Shown: positions 1-11,695, counted from the first letter of the stretch. The stretch: DNA of 64,000 nt from Xiphydria camelus (GCA_963678675.1 OY783193.1:29968082-30032081); one strand, 5' to 3'. Notes: generated by a model not told the origin, from the letters alone. A program made the numbers and translations.

Positions 1-2521
1 CCTCCAAAAAGAATGAAAGTTGGAACTGCAAAATTTTTGAAATTGCAGCCAGACGAGACATGGGATAAAGCGACGTACAAAAAAGTGTTCGGTCCATATG
101 GTATGTCTATTAAAACACCGTTATTTAGTCCCTATTACTACTCCCTATTTGATAGTACATACATTTCCCATTTTTCAGATACTCTCGCAAAAGCGAAAGA
201 AGTGGAGCGCGTAGCTGCCGATCTGAGTACATCAGAGGATGCCCAGAATTGTTTAGAACAAAAGAAATCAAGAAACAAACGTCTTATCAAAAAGCCCGCA
301 CCATTCAGCGATAGCGAATCAGGTATACTTATTCATGTATACGAGTAATTATTGTATCTTCCAAGTAGACTATTAGTCTTATTATATTGTATTTCTATTA
401 GATGACCATTCTATAAACGATAGGAAAGAGAAACGCTCGAAACATTTAAAGATTTACGGTGACAGTAACAGCGACCCTGAAGAGAGAAACGAGAACGGTA
501 ATTACTAATTATACTGCTCCCAAAATTCGTCCAATATTTACCCCGAAAATAGTTGCATTCTGAATATCTAATTCTGTAGTTGCACTTCAATATATTGAGG
601 CAAACATACAGTGCTATCAACAAAATCAGGGGACACCGAATAATGATGACGCAATGATACTTGAATACCTGGATTTTTCACACAAACCTTCCGAATACAA
701 CGCCCTTACTTCCGAGAAGAATAATGAAGAAACAAACGACGTAACTCGTTCAAACATGAACACCTCAAGAACACTGATCCCTTCGAAGGACGATGGGAAT
801 GGCAATAGAGTTGAAGCTTCAACTGCGGCTCATAACAATTGTTGTGGTGAGTATGAATAGTTATACCGTGTGATTATGAGGAAGTTGATCAAAGGCTCGA
901 ATGTACCATACGATTGGCTGTGACGACTTACCAGCCAGTATTCGGCAAATGTTTTAGAAAAATATCTCTAGTGTCTGATAAAGTCTGATCGGCTGAATTA
1001 AACATTACGGATCTTCTCTTGAAACGTTTGCTAAGTACTGCACATCAACAGAGAAATCAAATGACGCTCTTTGGTCTTTGGCCAATAGTATACAACTTAG
1101 AGTTCCACACAACAAACGCAAATGCATCCTCCTATGATTAGCTTCCTCTCGTAATCACACGGTGTACACAATGATGTTACTGCAGATTTGAATTAGTATA
1201 TTTATCAATAATAGAGACATTAATAATATGCATATATTAAATTCCTATGGTTGCCTCTCATTAATTATAACGATTATTTATAGACATTTGCAGAAAAACC
1301 TTATTCAGAAAGCTGAATCATATTATCAACTTACTGGAAGGACGTGTCGGAAATAATGGGACTTTGGCTAACACATCGTTACTCCCACCATTTCCTTTAT
1401 CTCAACTGTCGGAGCTACAGGAATTTGAGAAGAATTTACAGCAAAACAAAGAAGTTCGACACCAATTTGTAAGTATAGTTTAGTTTGTTATCTTATTATT
1501 ATAACTAATTCTTTAAAGTTTACTATTACCACTTTCTTTGTTGAGTTTATTGCTGCATAATTATATCGCTTCTTTATTCAGTTTTAAAATACCGTGGTGT
1601 TGTGATTCTGCAAAATACTTCTCCCCTTCACAAATATTCTACATCGCAGCTGATTATATCTACAGTGTATTCCTCATACTGTTGTACATAGCAAACGTAT
1701 AAGTACGAGCGAGAACACATCGGTGAATGCATAAAAGCCTCTCTTCCTCTCGACTGCTTCAGTTCGAGTATGTGACAAAGAAGCTGTTGTGCATTCATCA
1801 TTGGCATTCTCGCTCCTATTCACGCGTTTGCTATGTAAAACGGCGTGAGAAATACACCGAATAATCCTTGCATGGGTTTCTGTATATCTTGCATGAATGT
1901 ACAGAAGAACGCGATTCGTATCATTGGAGGTCCAACGGGAGATAAATTTTTACGCAACATTCTTTGCCACATACTAACAAATGAAGTAGCACGGCAATTA
2001 TCGTGGACAGGACAAAAAAGTACCATTCCCTTCAAAGATACTTTAACGTCTAGCATTGCTATAGGTATGTCACCCTTATTGTTTCTTATACTTACAGCAC
2101 CTGTTCGGCTTTAATTGTCATTACAGTGTCAAATTCAGGAAAAAAGTCTAGAATGCCCCTGCTCGGTTTTTCGTAAGACATACTGTATGTACTCTTGGTG
2201 TCATGGATTTTGTCGCTAGTGACTTTTTAAAATATCATTTGTAAATGTGCTAACTAATAAATAATCAATTCTCATGCCGCCGTAGCTAATGAGAGTATGA
2301 GAATTAAATGTTCATTGATGTTCATCATAGATGTTAATCCGTGATGCCGGGAGTATGGAATTAATTAAGCTTTCTGCGTCTTTTTTTTAGAAACAGTCTT
2401 GTACTCATCAAACGACTCCTCCATCACGATTGCCAAACTTCAACATTGTTGTCAGGATTGGCTAAGACATGCGGGAGATAGGCTACGAGCCCACATAGCG
2501 AAGAGGATAAACAATAAATAA
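1..2521 (+). CDS. DUF4806 domain-containing protein, 5' partial, seven exons
   Basis: Exons can be joined in phase as <1-100, 179-322, 402-497, 580-846, 1284-1468, 1905-2064 and 2391-2521. Every join has a GT donor and AG acceptor, and the codon phases match. The reading frame is already open at base 1, so the ATG at 13 is probably internal. The N-terminal part reads W..ATYKKVFGPYDT then LSTSED, the usual W..Y..V.G.Y.(T) entry motif of this family. The C-terminal domain has ELQEFEKNLQ, GGPTGDKFLRNIL, LTNEVARQLSWTGQK and a final AKLQHCCQDWLRHAGDR block, the order expected for DUF4806. The linker (exons 2-4) is charged and low in complexity. The TAA stop lies inside the string AATAAATAAATAAA, so stop and poly(A) signal overlap. 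The function of the family is not known; many ant copies exist, some close to transposons. I am confident of the exon model, less so that the gene is expressed. Confidence 0.8.
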
Positions 2522-2660
2522 ATAAAAACCCTTAATTCGCTCTCTCTTCCTCTTTTAAAACAATATCATGCTTATGAAATGATGTGCATTTAGAGCTACA
2601 GATGTAATTTTTTTTTTAATAAATATGAGGTCTTTATGTTTATATTTTGAATTTAAATAA

Positions 2661-2832
2661 GGCTGACTATTTTCACAGGCAGCAATGTTACTGCGGCAGT
2701 AGCTCACCTTCAGCTCATTTACGAATCATTACTACACCGCGTAATACTTTATGTATATATTAATTGAGCATATGCAGGTGAGCTATATGTGAGCTACTGC
2801 CGTAGTAACTTGCTGCCTGTGAGAATCCAGCC
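2661..2832. mobile_element. MITE with about 45 bp TIRs, TAA duplication
   Basis: The two ends are inverted copies: GGCTG..TTTTCACAGGCAGCA at the left matches the reverse complement of the right end with few mismatches, over about 45 bp. TAA flanks both sides (2658-2660 and 2833-2835), as for PIF/Harbinger-type insertion. It has no coding capacity. Confidence 0.7.
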
Positions 2833-2854
2833 TAACAATTACTTTTATACAAAT

Positions 2855-3065
2855 GTCTCAAAATGGACATATCCCAGACATTCTAAAGACGTCTCCCGTA
2901 AGTCGTCCGGAAGACGTCTTAATAGAATGTCTTAAAGACGCAATTTCAATGGACATAACCTGTCTCCAAGACGTCTTTACGACATTTGAATGAGACGTCT
3001 TTAGGGATTTGAAGACGTCAGAAAGACAACTCATGGACGTCTTTGTGCTATCTGGGGTATGAGTA
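2855..3065. repeat. Word-rich repeat built on AGACGTCT
   Basis: The palindrome AGACGTCT and close variants (GACGTC, AAGACGTC) occur about ten times at irregular spacing, so this is not a tandem array. It reads open in one frame by chance. The next stretch (3065-3200) changes to CACTG/CAGTG words. Probably the inside of a non-autonomous element. Confidence 0.55.
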
Positions 3066-3263
3066 CCCCGATAGCAAAGTGGCACCACAGTGACTGCACC
3101 CTGCTTTCACGCAGTGCATTCGAGTGCATGCACTGGGGTGTCCATCTGTCTGTGCACCGTGAAGCCACACTGCAGTCACGCAGTGTAAGTACGATGGTAA
3201 AAGTAGAATTTTGTAAAAAGGGGGCGATAAAGTAGGATTTCCCGCCTGCCTTATCCGCCTACT

Positions 3264-3283
3264 AGAGAGAGAGAGAGAGAGAG
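3264..3283. repeat. (GA)n microsatellite
   Basis: A run of GA dinucleotides next to the A/T run that follows the tRNA-like sequence. Confidence 0.8.
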
Positions 3284-3304
3284 TGTCGGTTTTTTTTTCT
3301 CAAA

Positions 3305-3380
3305 CCCGACCCGGCCAGGACTCGAACCTGCGATCTCTAGAAGACTGGGAACGCTTCTCGCATTCTACCAATAGTCCGGG
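3305..3380 (-). ncRNA. tRNA-like sequence, probably a SINE head or tRNA pseudogene
   Basis: On the minus strand there is a perfect B box, GGTTCGAGTCC, inside a T-arm, and an A-box-like TGGTAGAATGC about 45 bases upstream. The outer bases CCCGGAC and GGCCGGG can form a seven-base acceptor stem with one mismatch. I could not fit a normal anticodon arm, so a working tRNA is unlikely. The 3' side runs into an A-rich stretch and a GA microsatellite, as in SINEs. The 5' edge overlaps the outer end of the large foldback that follows. Confidence 0.45.
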
Positions 3381-4718
3381 AGCCAGCAACGGTTTTCGTT
3401 ACGTCATAGAGAACAGGGCTAGAATTTTTATGATGAGCTCCTTGTAACGTGTGAACAAAGGAATGACTGGTCTGGCAGCGCTCCGAGGGTGGTTTTGGCA
3501 ACAATATAATTTTTAAAATTAAAAAAAAAAATGGAAGTTACGTCATGTATAACAGGGCTCAAATTTTTATGAGGGCTTCGTTACAATGCATAAAGACGAG
3601 ATAGTAAAGTCTGGCACTCTTCCGAGGGTGGAAAGTGGGTGCCAGAAGGGGTTGAAGTAGCTCCACATAAAGTCGTCTCACTCGCACTCAAGTGCGCGCA
3701 TAAGACTATCTCACTCCCACTCAAGTGCGCGCACAATCTATCTCACTCGCACTCAAGTGCGCGCAGGAGACTATCTCACTCGCAGTCAGGGGCAAGGTTT
3801 TTCTGACCTGGCAGGGCGTTTCCACTAGAATTTCGGTCTGGCATCGATAATTTCACTTTTATGGAGTAAGAGCTTCGAAATTCATTTCGACAATAAAATT
3901 CTAAATTTCTCAAATTAAAATCTGGACAAAAAATATTATTCTCAATAATAGCAATTCCTCTAGCAATGATTTTTAATCCGCAAAGACATTATTTCGATTT
4001 TTTATTTTGCATTTCGCGGTTCGTATAAGACTGTCTTCTCACGCGCGTGCATAAGACTATTTCATTCTCACTCAGGGGTAAAGTTTTTCTGCTCTGGCAG
4101 GGTGCTTCCACCGAAATTTCGGTTTGGTATTAATAATTTCACTTTTGGCAGGTATTTCGAATAATATGTCAAAAACTAAGACTGATTATTTTAGTGTAAA
4201 CGGGGCAGTCTGGAGTAGCTCTTACTCCATAAAAGTGAAATTATCGATGCCAGACCGAAATTCTAGTGGAAACGCCCTGCCAGGTCAGAAAAACCTTGCC
4301 CCTGACTGCGAGTGAGATAGTCTCCTGCGCGCACTTGAGTGCGAGTGAGATAGATTGTGCGCGCACTTGAGTGGGAGTGAGATAGTCTTATGCGCGCACT
4401 TGAGTGCGAGTGAGACGACTTTATGTGGAGCTACTTCAACCCCTTCTGGCACCCACTTTCCACCCTCGGAAGAGTGCCAGACTTTACTATCTCGTCTTTA
4501 TGCATTGTAACGAAGCCCTCATAAAAATTTGAGCCCTGTTATACATGACGTAACTTCCATTTTTTTTTTTAATTTTAAAAATTATATTGTTGCCAAAACC
4601 ACCCTCGGAGCGCTGCCAGACCAGTCATTCCTTTGTTCACACGTTACAAGGAGCTCATCATAAAAATTCTAGCCCTGTTCTTTATGACGTAAGAAAAACG
4701 TTGCTGGCTCTCGGACTA
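3372..4718. repeat. Large foldback: ~503 bp inverted arms, ~340 bp spacer
   Basis: 3372-3874 and 4217-4718 are reverse complements with only scattered differences. Each arm carries three tandem ~33 bp units of the type TCTCACTCGCACTCAAGTGC (3679-3790 and mirrored at 4310-4420). The spacer holds a third, diverged direct copy of the inner part of the arm (about 4020-4150). The outer tips read as the 5' end of tRNA-like heads. No coding sequence is seen. Confidence 0.85.
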
Positions 4719-5211
4719 CAATTGCGCCATCGACTCTTTGTGGTGGAAGTCGACTAAGTTATACATATAATATCGATACCTGAAAGCAACAGTACTGTGA
4801 CTAGTGAGATAAAGCCGAAAGCCGATTTCGAGCTATGTCAAACGTAAACTAAATTTTAAATATTTTTGCCGAGATATCTCAGTGTTGCATTGTGTAAAGG
4901 CCGGTTTATATATATATCTCATTAAATTTTTAAAAATAATTTGATACTTTCTTTTTCAAAACAGTAGCGATTATGATAATTAATTATTCATTATTTATGA
5001 AATAATTCAGTACAATTTGCACTGTTTGAAACATTATTATAATATCAATGTTGTTATTTTCTAATTAAAAAATTCTTCTATCGGGGTGTGAAATCAATTA
5101 ATTGTAAATTTACAACCGCACACATCCGCAGATCAAATTTTGTAACTAGTCACAAATTGCTTTCTGGGAACAAACCTATTATTATATCAATTTTGTTATT
5201 TTCTAATTTAA
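4719..5211. other. AT-rich stretch without a recognised gene
   Basis: AT-rich, with a partly duplicated block ending TTGTTATTTTCTAATT (about 5030-5070 and 5178-5208). I see no coding signal. Confidence 0.6.
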
Positions 5212-5367
5212 CACATTCGCTGCCACTTTTAGATTGATTGCATCGCGCTCAGTGCCGGTAACAGACTGAATAATGTAATGTGCACGTCAATGTGTCTCCG
5301 ATCGGAGCCGGCGGCACAGGCGCGAAGTGTCGACTGGCTCCGATCGGAGCCGGCGGCAGCAAACGTG
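5212..5367. mobile_element. piggyBac-type MITE, 156 bp
   Basis: The ends CACATTCGCTGCC and GGCAGCAAACGTG are inverted and closely match the 13 bp TIR (CACGTTCGCTGCG) of the piggyBac transposon at 52022-55001. The left flank is TTAA; the right flank is TTGA, one change away. The inside holds two copies of CCGATCGGAGCCGGCGGC. Probably a short non-autonomous relative. Confidence 0.7.
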
Positions 5368-5439
5368 TTGAAAATTTTGTGAATAAGACAATGAAGTTAC
5401 CGACATTCATGGTCAGTAAATTTACGAAGTGTGCACGTC

Positions 5440-5870
5440 AAAAAGGCACCTTGACTGCACTGAGTGTAACTACTGTGTCTTTACGCTGTGAACCACTCAG
5501 TGTGTTCACTGTGTAGCCACGGTGCTTTTAGTTTGTGTACGCCACGCGATCACGCCACGGTGAGACCATAGTGGTGCCACTACGTGGCAGCACTGCGTGC
5601 GGCTAGCGTGTAAATCCACGCTTTGCTGTCGGGGTAACGTCACTCGGTGACAATCACGCGGTGGCGGCACAGTGAAGCTCCCGTGCCAACACGGCGTGCT
5701 GCCACCGCGTGACGCTCGGGTGAAAGTCACGCTTGGCTATCGGGGGCGGTTCTGCTCGGGTCGGGACATCATGTACGTGTGTACGAAGGCTCGCACACTG
5801 GAACGCGGCGTCCGTACAAGAACGCTCCGTACTGCTTCGTACACCAATACAGTAAGCGTGTAGTAGGTAT
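5440..5870. repeat. GC-rich word repeat (CACGCGGTG-type)
   Basis: Variants of CACGCGGTG, GCCACGGTG and CACTGTG recur irregularly in a GC-rich island amid AT-rich DNA. Several overlapping open frames here on both strands have repetitive composition and no domain; they follow from the GC content. Confidence 0.5.
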
Positions 5871-5874
5871 GTTC

Positions 5875-6060
5875 GTTCATCTCGGCGTAAAGTGAGCAGC
5901 GAGAACCCGTGTATCTTTATGTCTGCCTTCTCCACCCCTCAATTTTTACATCGAATTTTCTCAATAAATATATGTATGGTTATCACCAAAATTATGCTTA
6001 GTTACACCATATAAATTGATTATTCTCTAATGATAGATTGATAAAGACCAGAATAAATTT
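5875..6060. repeat. Truncated third copy of the 17.8/38.3 kb mosaic repeat
   Basis: From GAGAACCCGTGTATCTTTA through ATTTTCTCAATAAATATATG to GATTATTCTCTAATGATAGA the sequence follows 17839-18000 and 38420-38580 closely. Only about 180 bp of the family is present. The following 500 bp (6060-6560) has no recognised gene. Confidence 0.7.
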
Positions 6061-6562
6061 TTCATTTATACCGGCAGAGATCGAGTCGATAGTTAGAGTT
6101 AGCTTACAGCCCGTAAACACTGTGCAGTTTATTCACTGTTTCGATAATTTTAACAAATCGGTGCAAATCGAATGCTATGTTATGAACATAATATCCGGTT
6201 TCCACCGATTCGTTAAAATTACTGAAACGGTGAATAAATCGCATAGTTTGTTTATTTACGATTTTTATGACTTCTTTCACGAACGAATTGTTCTGGGGAA
6301 AATGTAAATATTATCGAAACATTAATTATAGAATCATTACATGTTCGTGATTTTATTTATCATTCATAATTTTTAAATCAGTCATCTAGGCTGAAAACAT
6401 TTTTGCCGATTTTCCGTTTATCATTGAGTGCGTTCTAGTTGCGAGTTCAATTATTTTCAAACTGTTAACACGCGATACGTCGGCTGACAACAATGAATGT
6501 GTAGTGACGCGCCACGCCGCTCTTTTCTCCGCCTTGTCGGAAACTACGCGATGAAGCGATCA

Positions 6563-6722
6563 GGGGCCTCTTTCTCTAACTCACTCGCAAAGTTGCATAT
6601 ACGCATCTTAGCCAATAGACCAATCCGGATCAAGTATTCCGTTGTGGTGGGGGTCCTGATTGGTCTACTCGCTAAGAAACGTATAAGTTTCTCTTGCGAG
6701 TGAGTTAGAGAAAGGAACCCCA
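6563..6722. mobile_element. Short inverted-repeat element, CAAGTATTCCGTTGTGG core
   Basis: Near-palindromic ends (CTCTTTCTCTAACTCACTCG and its inverse) surround a core with ACCAATCCGGATCAAGTATTCC. The same core is found at about 25900, 42990, 44600, 48990 and 50690 in the window, so this is a family. Confidence 0.65.
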
Positions 6723-6763
6723 GGGGTCTCCTTACCTGAGAACCCTGCTTACGTCACACCTAA

Positions 6764-6981
6764 GGGCCTTTGCACACGACGTTTTTTAAACTAGCTGACG
6801 ACGCGCGTTATACGCGATTAGGACGCTCAGCAAACGCAAGGCAGTCGGCAAGTTGTGACTTTTACACATACACGATCCTTGCTAATACAACCTGCTAATA
6901 CGCGCTGATGACGCGCAGCGAACGCGCTCATCAAAAAGGCGCATTGTCAGCTAGTTTAAAAAACGTCGTGTGCAAAGGCCC
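6764..6981. mobile_element. MITE with ~37 bp perfect TIR
   Basis: The termini GGGCCTTTGCACACGACG and its inverse continue into TTTTTTAAACTAGCTGAC without mismatch. Flanks are TAA on the left and TTA on the right, which is TA if the TIR starts with A. The inside is rich in AACGCG and GCGCG words. Non-coding. Confidence 0.8.
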
Positions 6982-7340
6982 TTACGGTTGCCAGCTTTAT
7001 CGCAGCGTTCCGTACCCCGAGGTACATATGTCGGTACCTCGTCGAACCTTTGTCTCACGGTGTACGGAATTTCGCCCGAAAGGCAGTCGGTCTTGAGCTT
7101 CAGATGCGTACAGTTGCGTATTTTTTTTCTATCCACTAAAGTAAGTAGATAGAAAACCATACAATAAATGTATAATATTAATAAGCTTCATATCACGCTT
7201 CAGTTCAATACACAACCGAACTTGGCAATAATAATAACTGACCACATTCTATCATTTAAAAAAATGTTTTATATTTATCTGACAAAAGAGCACGAAAGAA
7301 AATTAACGAAAAAAGAAATTAAATCCCCCCCCTCCCCCCA

Positions 7341-7855
7341 CCCCCTTCAAAACATCGACGATGTATGATAGCACGAATTAATAAAATAGCTCCCTTTCCA
7401 AAGTAATCATGTAACAACTTACGAATCACCAAAGATAATGAAAAAATTACGATAAAAAAGTAATGAAATCATTGCCGCCAAATTAATGAAAGCAAGTGTG
7501 TTGTTAAGGTATGTTGCGTTAATGAGAGAAATAGTACATAATTCTATACAATGCTAAACTTTGCAACAGAGACTAAAAACAATATAGAGGAAAAAAACCA
7601 AGAGTTCCACTGAAACTGAGAATATATTCACAATTAACCATTGTATGGAATTATGTACTATTTCTCTCATTAACGCAACATACCTTGACAACATACTTGC
7701 TTTCATTAATTTGGCGGTAATGATTTCATTACTTTTTTATCGTAATTTTTTCATTATCTTTGGTGATTTGTAAGTTGTTACATGATTACTTTGGAAAGGG
7801 AGCTATTTTAATAATTCGTGCTATATCATACATCGTCGATGTTTTGAAGGGGGTT
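7341..7855. repeat. Foldback, ~200 bp arms
   Basis: CCCCCTTCAAAACATCGACG on the left matches the inverted right end at 7836-7855, and the arms pair as far as about 7540 and 7640. The centre is about 100 bp of unrelated sequence. The arms differ by a few substitutions. No coding sequence. Confidence 0.8.
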
Positions 7856-8329
7856 TTCCTCTAACGGAACTTAGTGCGTCACGGGGAATTCCAGGTACAG
7901 AACGCATCTGCACTTCAAATTTGCAAAACTAAATTAAATTTTTAACAAAAATATCAAGTATGAGAATAAAAAAATGTAAATTTCTATCGCAATTGTATTG
8001 CAGAATCGAATAAATCGACTCTCAATTTCAAAAACCGAAAAAATTGAATTTCGTCGATTATAGCGCCATCTGCCATGAATCGAAAAAAATGTTTCAAATA
8101 AAAGTTATGTAGTTTTTAATGTAGAGTGCGAATATGCAATCAAAAGTGGGGGTTCCTATTTAAGATTTTGAAGCTTCCCTTTGCCCCACCTACAGGGGTT
8201 GAGGTGTGGGATCAATCTTGGTATCATTTGATAGTTTTTAATAAAATATCGGATACGTATTTTTTCGTTTCCCGTTCTGAAGCGTACTTTTCGAGATTTT
8301 CAACCGTTTCCATACTTTACGGACACCCT
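7856..8329. other. No gene seen; ends in a mariner-like terminus
   Basis: Repetitive insect sequence. The last bases, GGACACCCTGTATA (8322-8335), look like the end of a Tc1/mariner-type element whose other end is not present here. Confidence 0.4.
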
Positions 8330-8554
8330 GTATATGATATACACTGTACACTCACTACAAAGTAATTTTTCCACTTTTATGATAATTCGGCATATGATAA
8401 TTGTTAATTTTTTGGAACAGTCTTTCAATGCTATTATTTATTTATTTATATTACTTCAATGCTTCCTTTACTATGAACGAGCTCGCATCTCACGATACGG
8501 GGTGCTTCATTTCTGTAAGTCTTCTGGCCTCTCACTTATAAATACTTACATATA

Positions 8555-8803
8555 TGAAGGGTCCAGTGGAAAAACGATGAGGGTCCATTTTGTTCGAAAT
8601 CGATATTTTAGCGACATCTGTTAGCTTGTAACATGAAGTATCAACATATCAAACCTTACAGGGGACGAACACTGAGATTCCACTAAAAACTGTGGTTGAA
8701 AATAGGCGGCACAGTGGACTCCCGTGCGTTGTGAAACTTTAAATGTCGTGTTTCTCAACTTTTAGAAATATGGACCCTCATCGTTTTTCCACTGGACCCT
8801 TCA
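8555..8803. mobile_element. 249 bp MITE, TATA duplication
   Basis: The ends TGAAGGGTCCAGTGGAAAAA and the inverse form a TIR of about 35 bp. TATA flanks both sides (8551-8554, 8804-8807). The inverted sister copy near 13130-13145 reads through CTTACATATAGTTAC without it, so the empty site is visible. Confidence 0.9.
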
Positions 8804-10419
8804 TATAGTTACAAATACTCGATGAAAAATCAATTCTAATCCTCGTCACTGTTTTCATCTACTACTGGAACAATTCCATTTTTCATGAACATTTTACTCA
8901 GTATTTCAGCTGGTCGAATAATTTTTGATAAGTATCTTGCATTTGATAAATAATACATAATAGCAGCAATGTGAGAACAGCAGCCAACTGTTCTTCTGCT
9001 ATTAGCACATTCACATGCATAGTTTATTATGCCAGAAATCCCGATACTGTTAGGTTTGTACGTAATGAAGCATCTATATGATGTCCGAGAAATGTGTCGA
9101 AATGGTACTTTGAATTTGAGCACATTTGGTTCAGCCATCACATATTCGAAAACAACTTTTCCACCTTCACATCTATCATTTCGGCTAAATACGATACAGC
9201 TTGGGAAAGTAGGTATGATCCAGTAAAAAGAATCTTCAATTCCTTTTCGTTCATTTCTGGGAAGTCAAGGATTTCGTCAGAAGTGAGAGTTTTGAAAAGA
9301 ACCTTTCGCCGGATCCAACCTTTCGTCTCTGCCTCGGTAGCTAGACCATTTTCCGTGCCATTCTGACTGTGCATTCTTTCTAAAATTTCATCCGTGTGCT
9401 CTACATCAGATTGTAGCCTTTTGCCGTACGAGTTATTCAAAAATGAGGCAATCTACAATAGACTCCAACTTTAGGTATCAGTTTGTTATCGATTTTGTGA
9501 TCTAGAAGACGATATTTTTGTTTGAGAATGCCGTGAACAGATTCAACCACTCAGCGAATTTTAGTCACAAAACGAGATTGGTTAGATTCTTGAGTCGTTA
9601 ATTGCTTGCGCTTCCCTTTCAAAGCAGGCATCATATCTTTCTTTTCTAGTAATGCACATAAACCATTCTCGTCTTGAATGATAGATTCTAGAATTTTTGC
9701 ATCATTTTCATTGGCAGGATAAGGTCCGAGCATATCTACTACGTATCCCATTAGTAGTACAAATCGTAAAAGGCTTGCAAAGAGGAACTTTCTTTTGGCC
9801 AGAGAAAGATTTTCTTTGGTATTCATTATTTGTACTTTCTTGGTGTCGTGCATAGGTACCATCACAAATTAAAAATAAGGAGTCCGCGTTGAACAACTTT
9901 TTTGCGATTTTCGTTGTATGGTTTTTCAAAAGGTCGGCTCTGTTAATACTTTTAATGCCGAAACGAGTTGGTAAGATATCATTTTCAAATGATGTAACTG
10001 CGCTAGCACAGTAATCTGAAATCATCTGTTCATGTTCTATACCTAATATAGAAGCTAACATCTTGTTGGAATTTCCGGTTCGGAGTTTGAAAAGAAATAC
10101 AATGAGGGCTTGCATTATAGACCGCGACTCCCTATTTCGCATGGAAACCATCATGTCCCTCAGTTCAATAAGATTGTCCCAAGATAGTCCTGTAAATACT
10201 TGAATTTGCTCTTCTGAAATACTTGAATCACCAAGTTTATCATACAACGTTGAATCACATTTCAAGGAAAAAGTTTCCATTATCTTTGCTAAGTCTGAGA
10301 CACTGAGCTTAGAAGTATTACAATGCACTTTTAAGTTGTTTAGATCCTCTTCGTAAAGCCGATTCTTAATCAGATGAGTTCTACAACATCTATTCCCAAC
10401 TGGAATAAAAATTTTGATG

Positions 10420-11695
10420 TGTAAACATCTATGCTATGGCACTGCGGTACGACCTTCCTGGGAAATTGAGCGTCAGACGTAAGTCATGTAGATGTGACTG
10501 CGTCAGTGTGTGTGTGTGTGGCGCGACTGCGCATACTATTCGCGCAAGCTGGATTATCTCAACGGGAAAACATTTTAGAGAAAAATGTTTCATACAAAAC
10601 TTTAAGGATTTTCCCTTGGCTACCCAGTGGTCGTATTGGATTTGACCTTGACCGTGACCTTTAAGGTAATATCAAATGCCTTCCTAAACCGTTCGTCCGA
10701 TTGCGATGAAACTTTGGGGAATGGTTGGACGCATGCCCGCGAAGGTTTCTGAGTTAGTAAATCTTATACAGGGTGTTCAAAAAGTACCGGTACGGATGAT
10801 TATTATGCCTTCCTAAACCGTTCATCCGATTGCGATGAAAATTTGGGGGACAGTTGGACGCATATCCGCGAAGGTTTGAGTTAGTAAATCTTATACAGGG
10901 TGTTCAGAAAGTACCGGTACGGATGATTATTATGCCTTCCTAAACCGTTCATTCGATTGCGATGAAACTTTGGGGAATGGTTGGACGCATGCCCTCGAAG
11001 GTTTCTGAGTTAGTAAATCTTATAAAAGGTGTTCAAAAAGTACCGGTACTGATGATTATTATGCCTTCCTAAACCGTTCATCCGATTGCGATGAAAAGTT
11101 GGGAAATGGTTGGACGTATGCCCGCGAAGGTTTCTGAGTTATTAAATCTTATACGGGGTGTTCAAAAAGTACCGGTACGGATGATTATTATGCCTTCCTA
11201 AACCGTTCATCCGATTGCGATGAAAATTTGGGGAACAGTTGGACGCATATCCGCGAAGGTTTCTGAGTTAGTAAATGTTATACAGGGTGTTCAAAAAGTC
11301 GAACTAAACTTGACCTAAATTTGACCTCCTCTGACAATAAAGGTAACATGAAAAAAAAAGTCAAGGACACATTCGAACGTGAAAAAAAATTAATTTGACC
11401 TTGATATAACCTTGAAGGTCATGGTCAAGGTCAAATCCCATATGACCATTGCATAGCCCGGGAAAAATACTAAAAGTTTTGTATTAAAAATGTATTTAAA
11501 CAATGGTGGACGGACAAAATCAATCCACAATCTACCCGTGCGAAGCCGGGACGGGCTGCAAGTAAATTATAAATCTAATATAATAATAATAAATATTTTA
11601 TTATAGAAAAAATTAAACTTCTTTATGTCGAACTACGACGTCATATTCCCCAATTAAACTCGGACCGCAGATAATTGTAAGATGTTTACACATCC
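10420..11695. mobile_element. Insertion in the transposase gene, TIR GATGTGTAAACATCT
   Basis: Left GATGTGTAAACATCT followed by CTGCGGT is mirrored at 11681-11695 with its own CTGCGGT, giving a short imperfect TIR. The transposase frame reads up to one side and resumes on the other. Inside are five tandem units and a 3' part rich in TGACCTTGA-type words (11310-11450). Confidence 0.7.
10665..11300. repeat. Five ~125 bp tandem repeats
   Basis: Each unit contains CCTTCCTAAACCGTTCATCC, GTTGGACGCAT, and GGGTGTTCAAAAAGTACCGG. The copies differ by a few substitutions and one short deletion near 10875. Confidence 0.9.

Noticed and set aside
3305..3380. Functional tRNA gene
   Set aside because: A and B boxes and an acceptor stem can be found, but a normal anticodon arm cannot be formed, and the sequence lies at the edge of a foldback.
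5280..5935. Several overlapping open frames in both strands
   Set aside because: GC-rich word repeats lower stop-codon frequency; no domain, no splice logic, and opposite-strand frames overlap.
10665..11300. CRISPR-like array
   Set aside because: Units of 125 bp are directly adjacent with no variable spacers; this is a tandem repeat in an insect transposon insertion.
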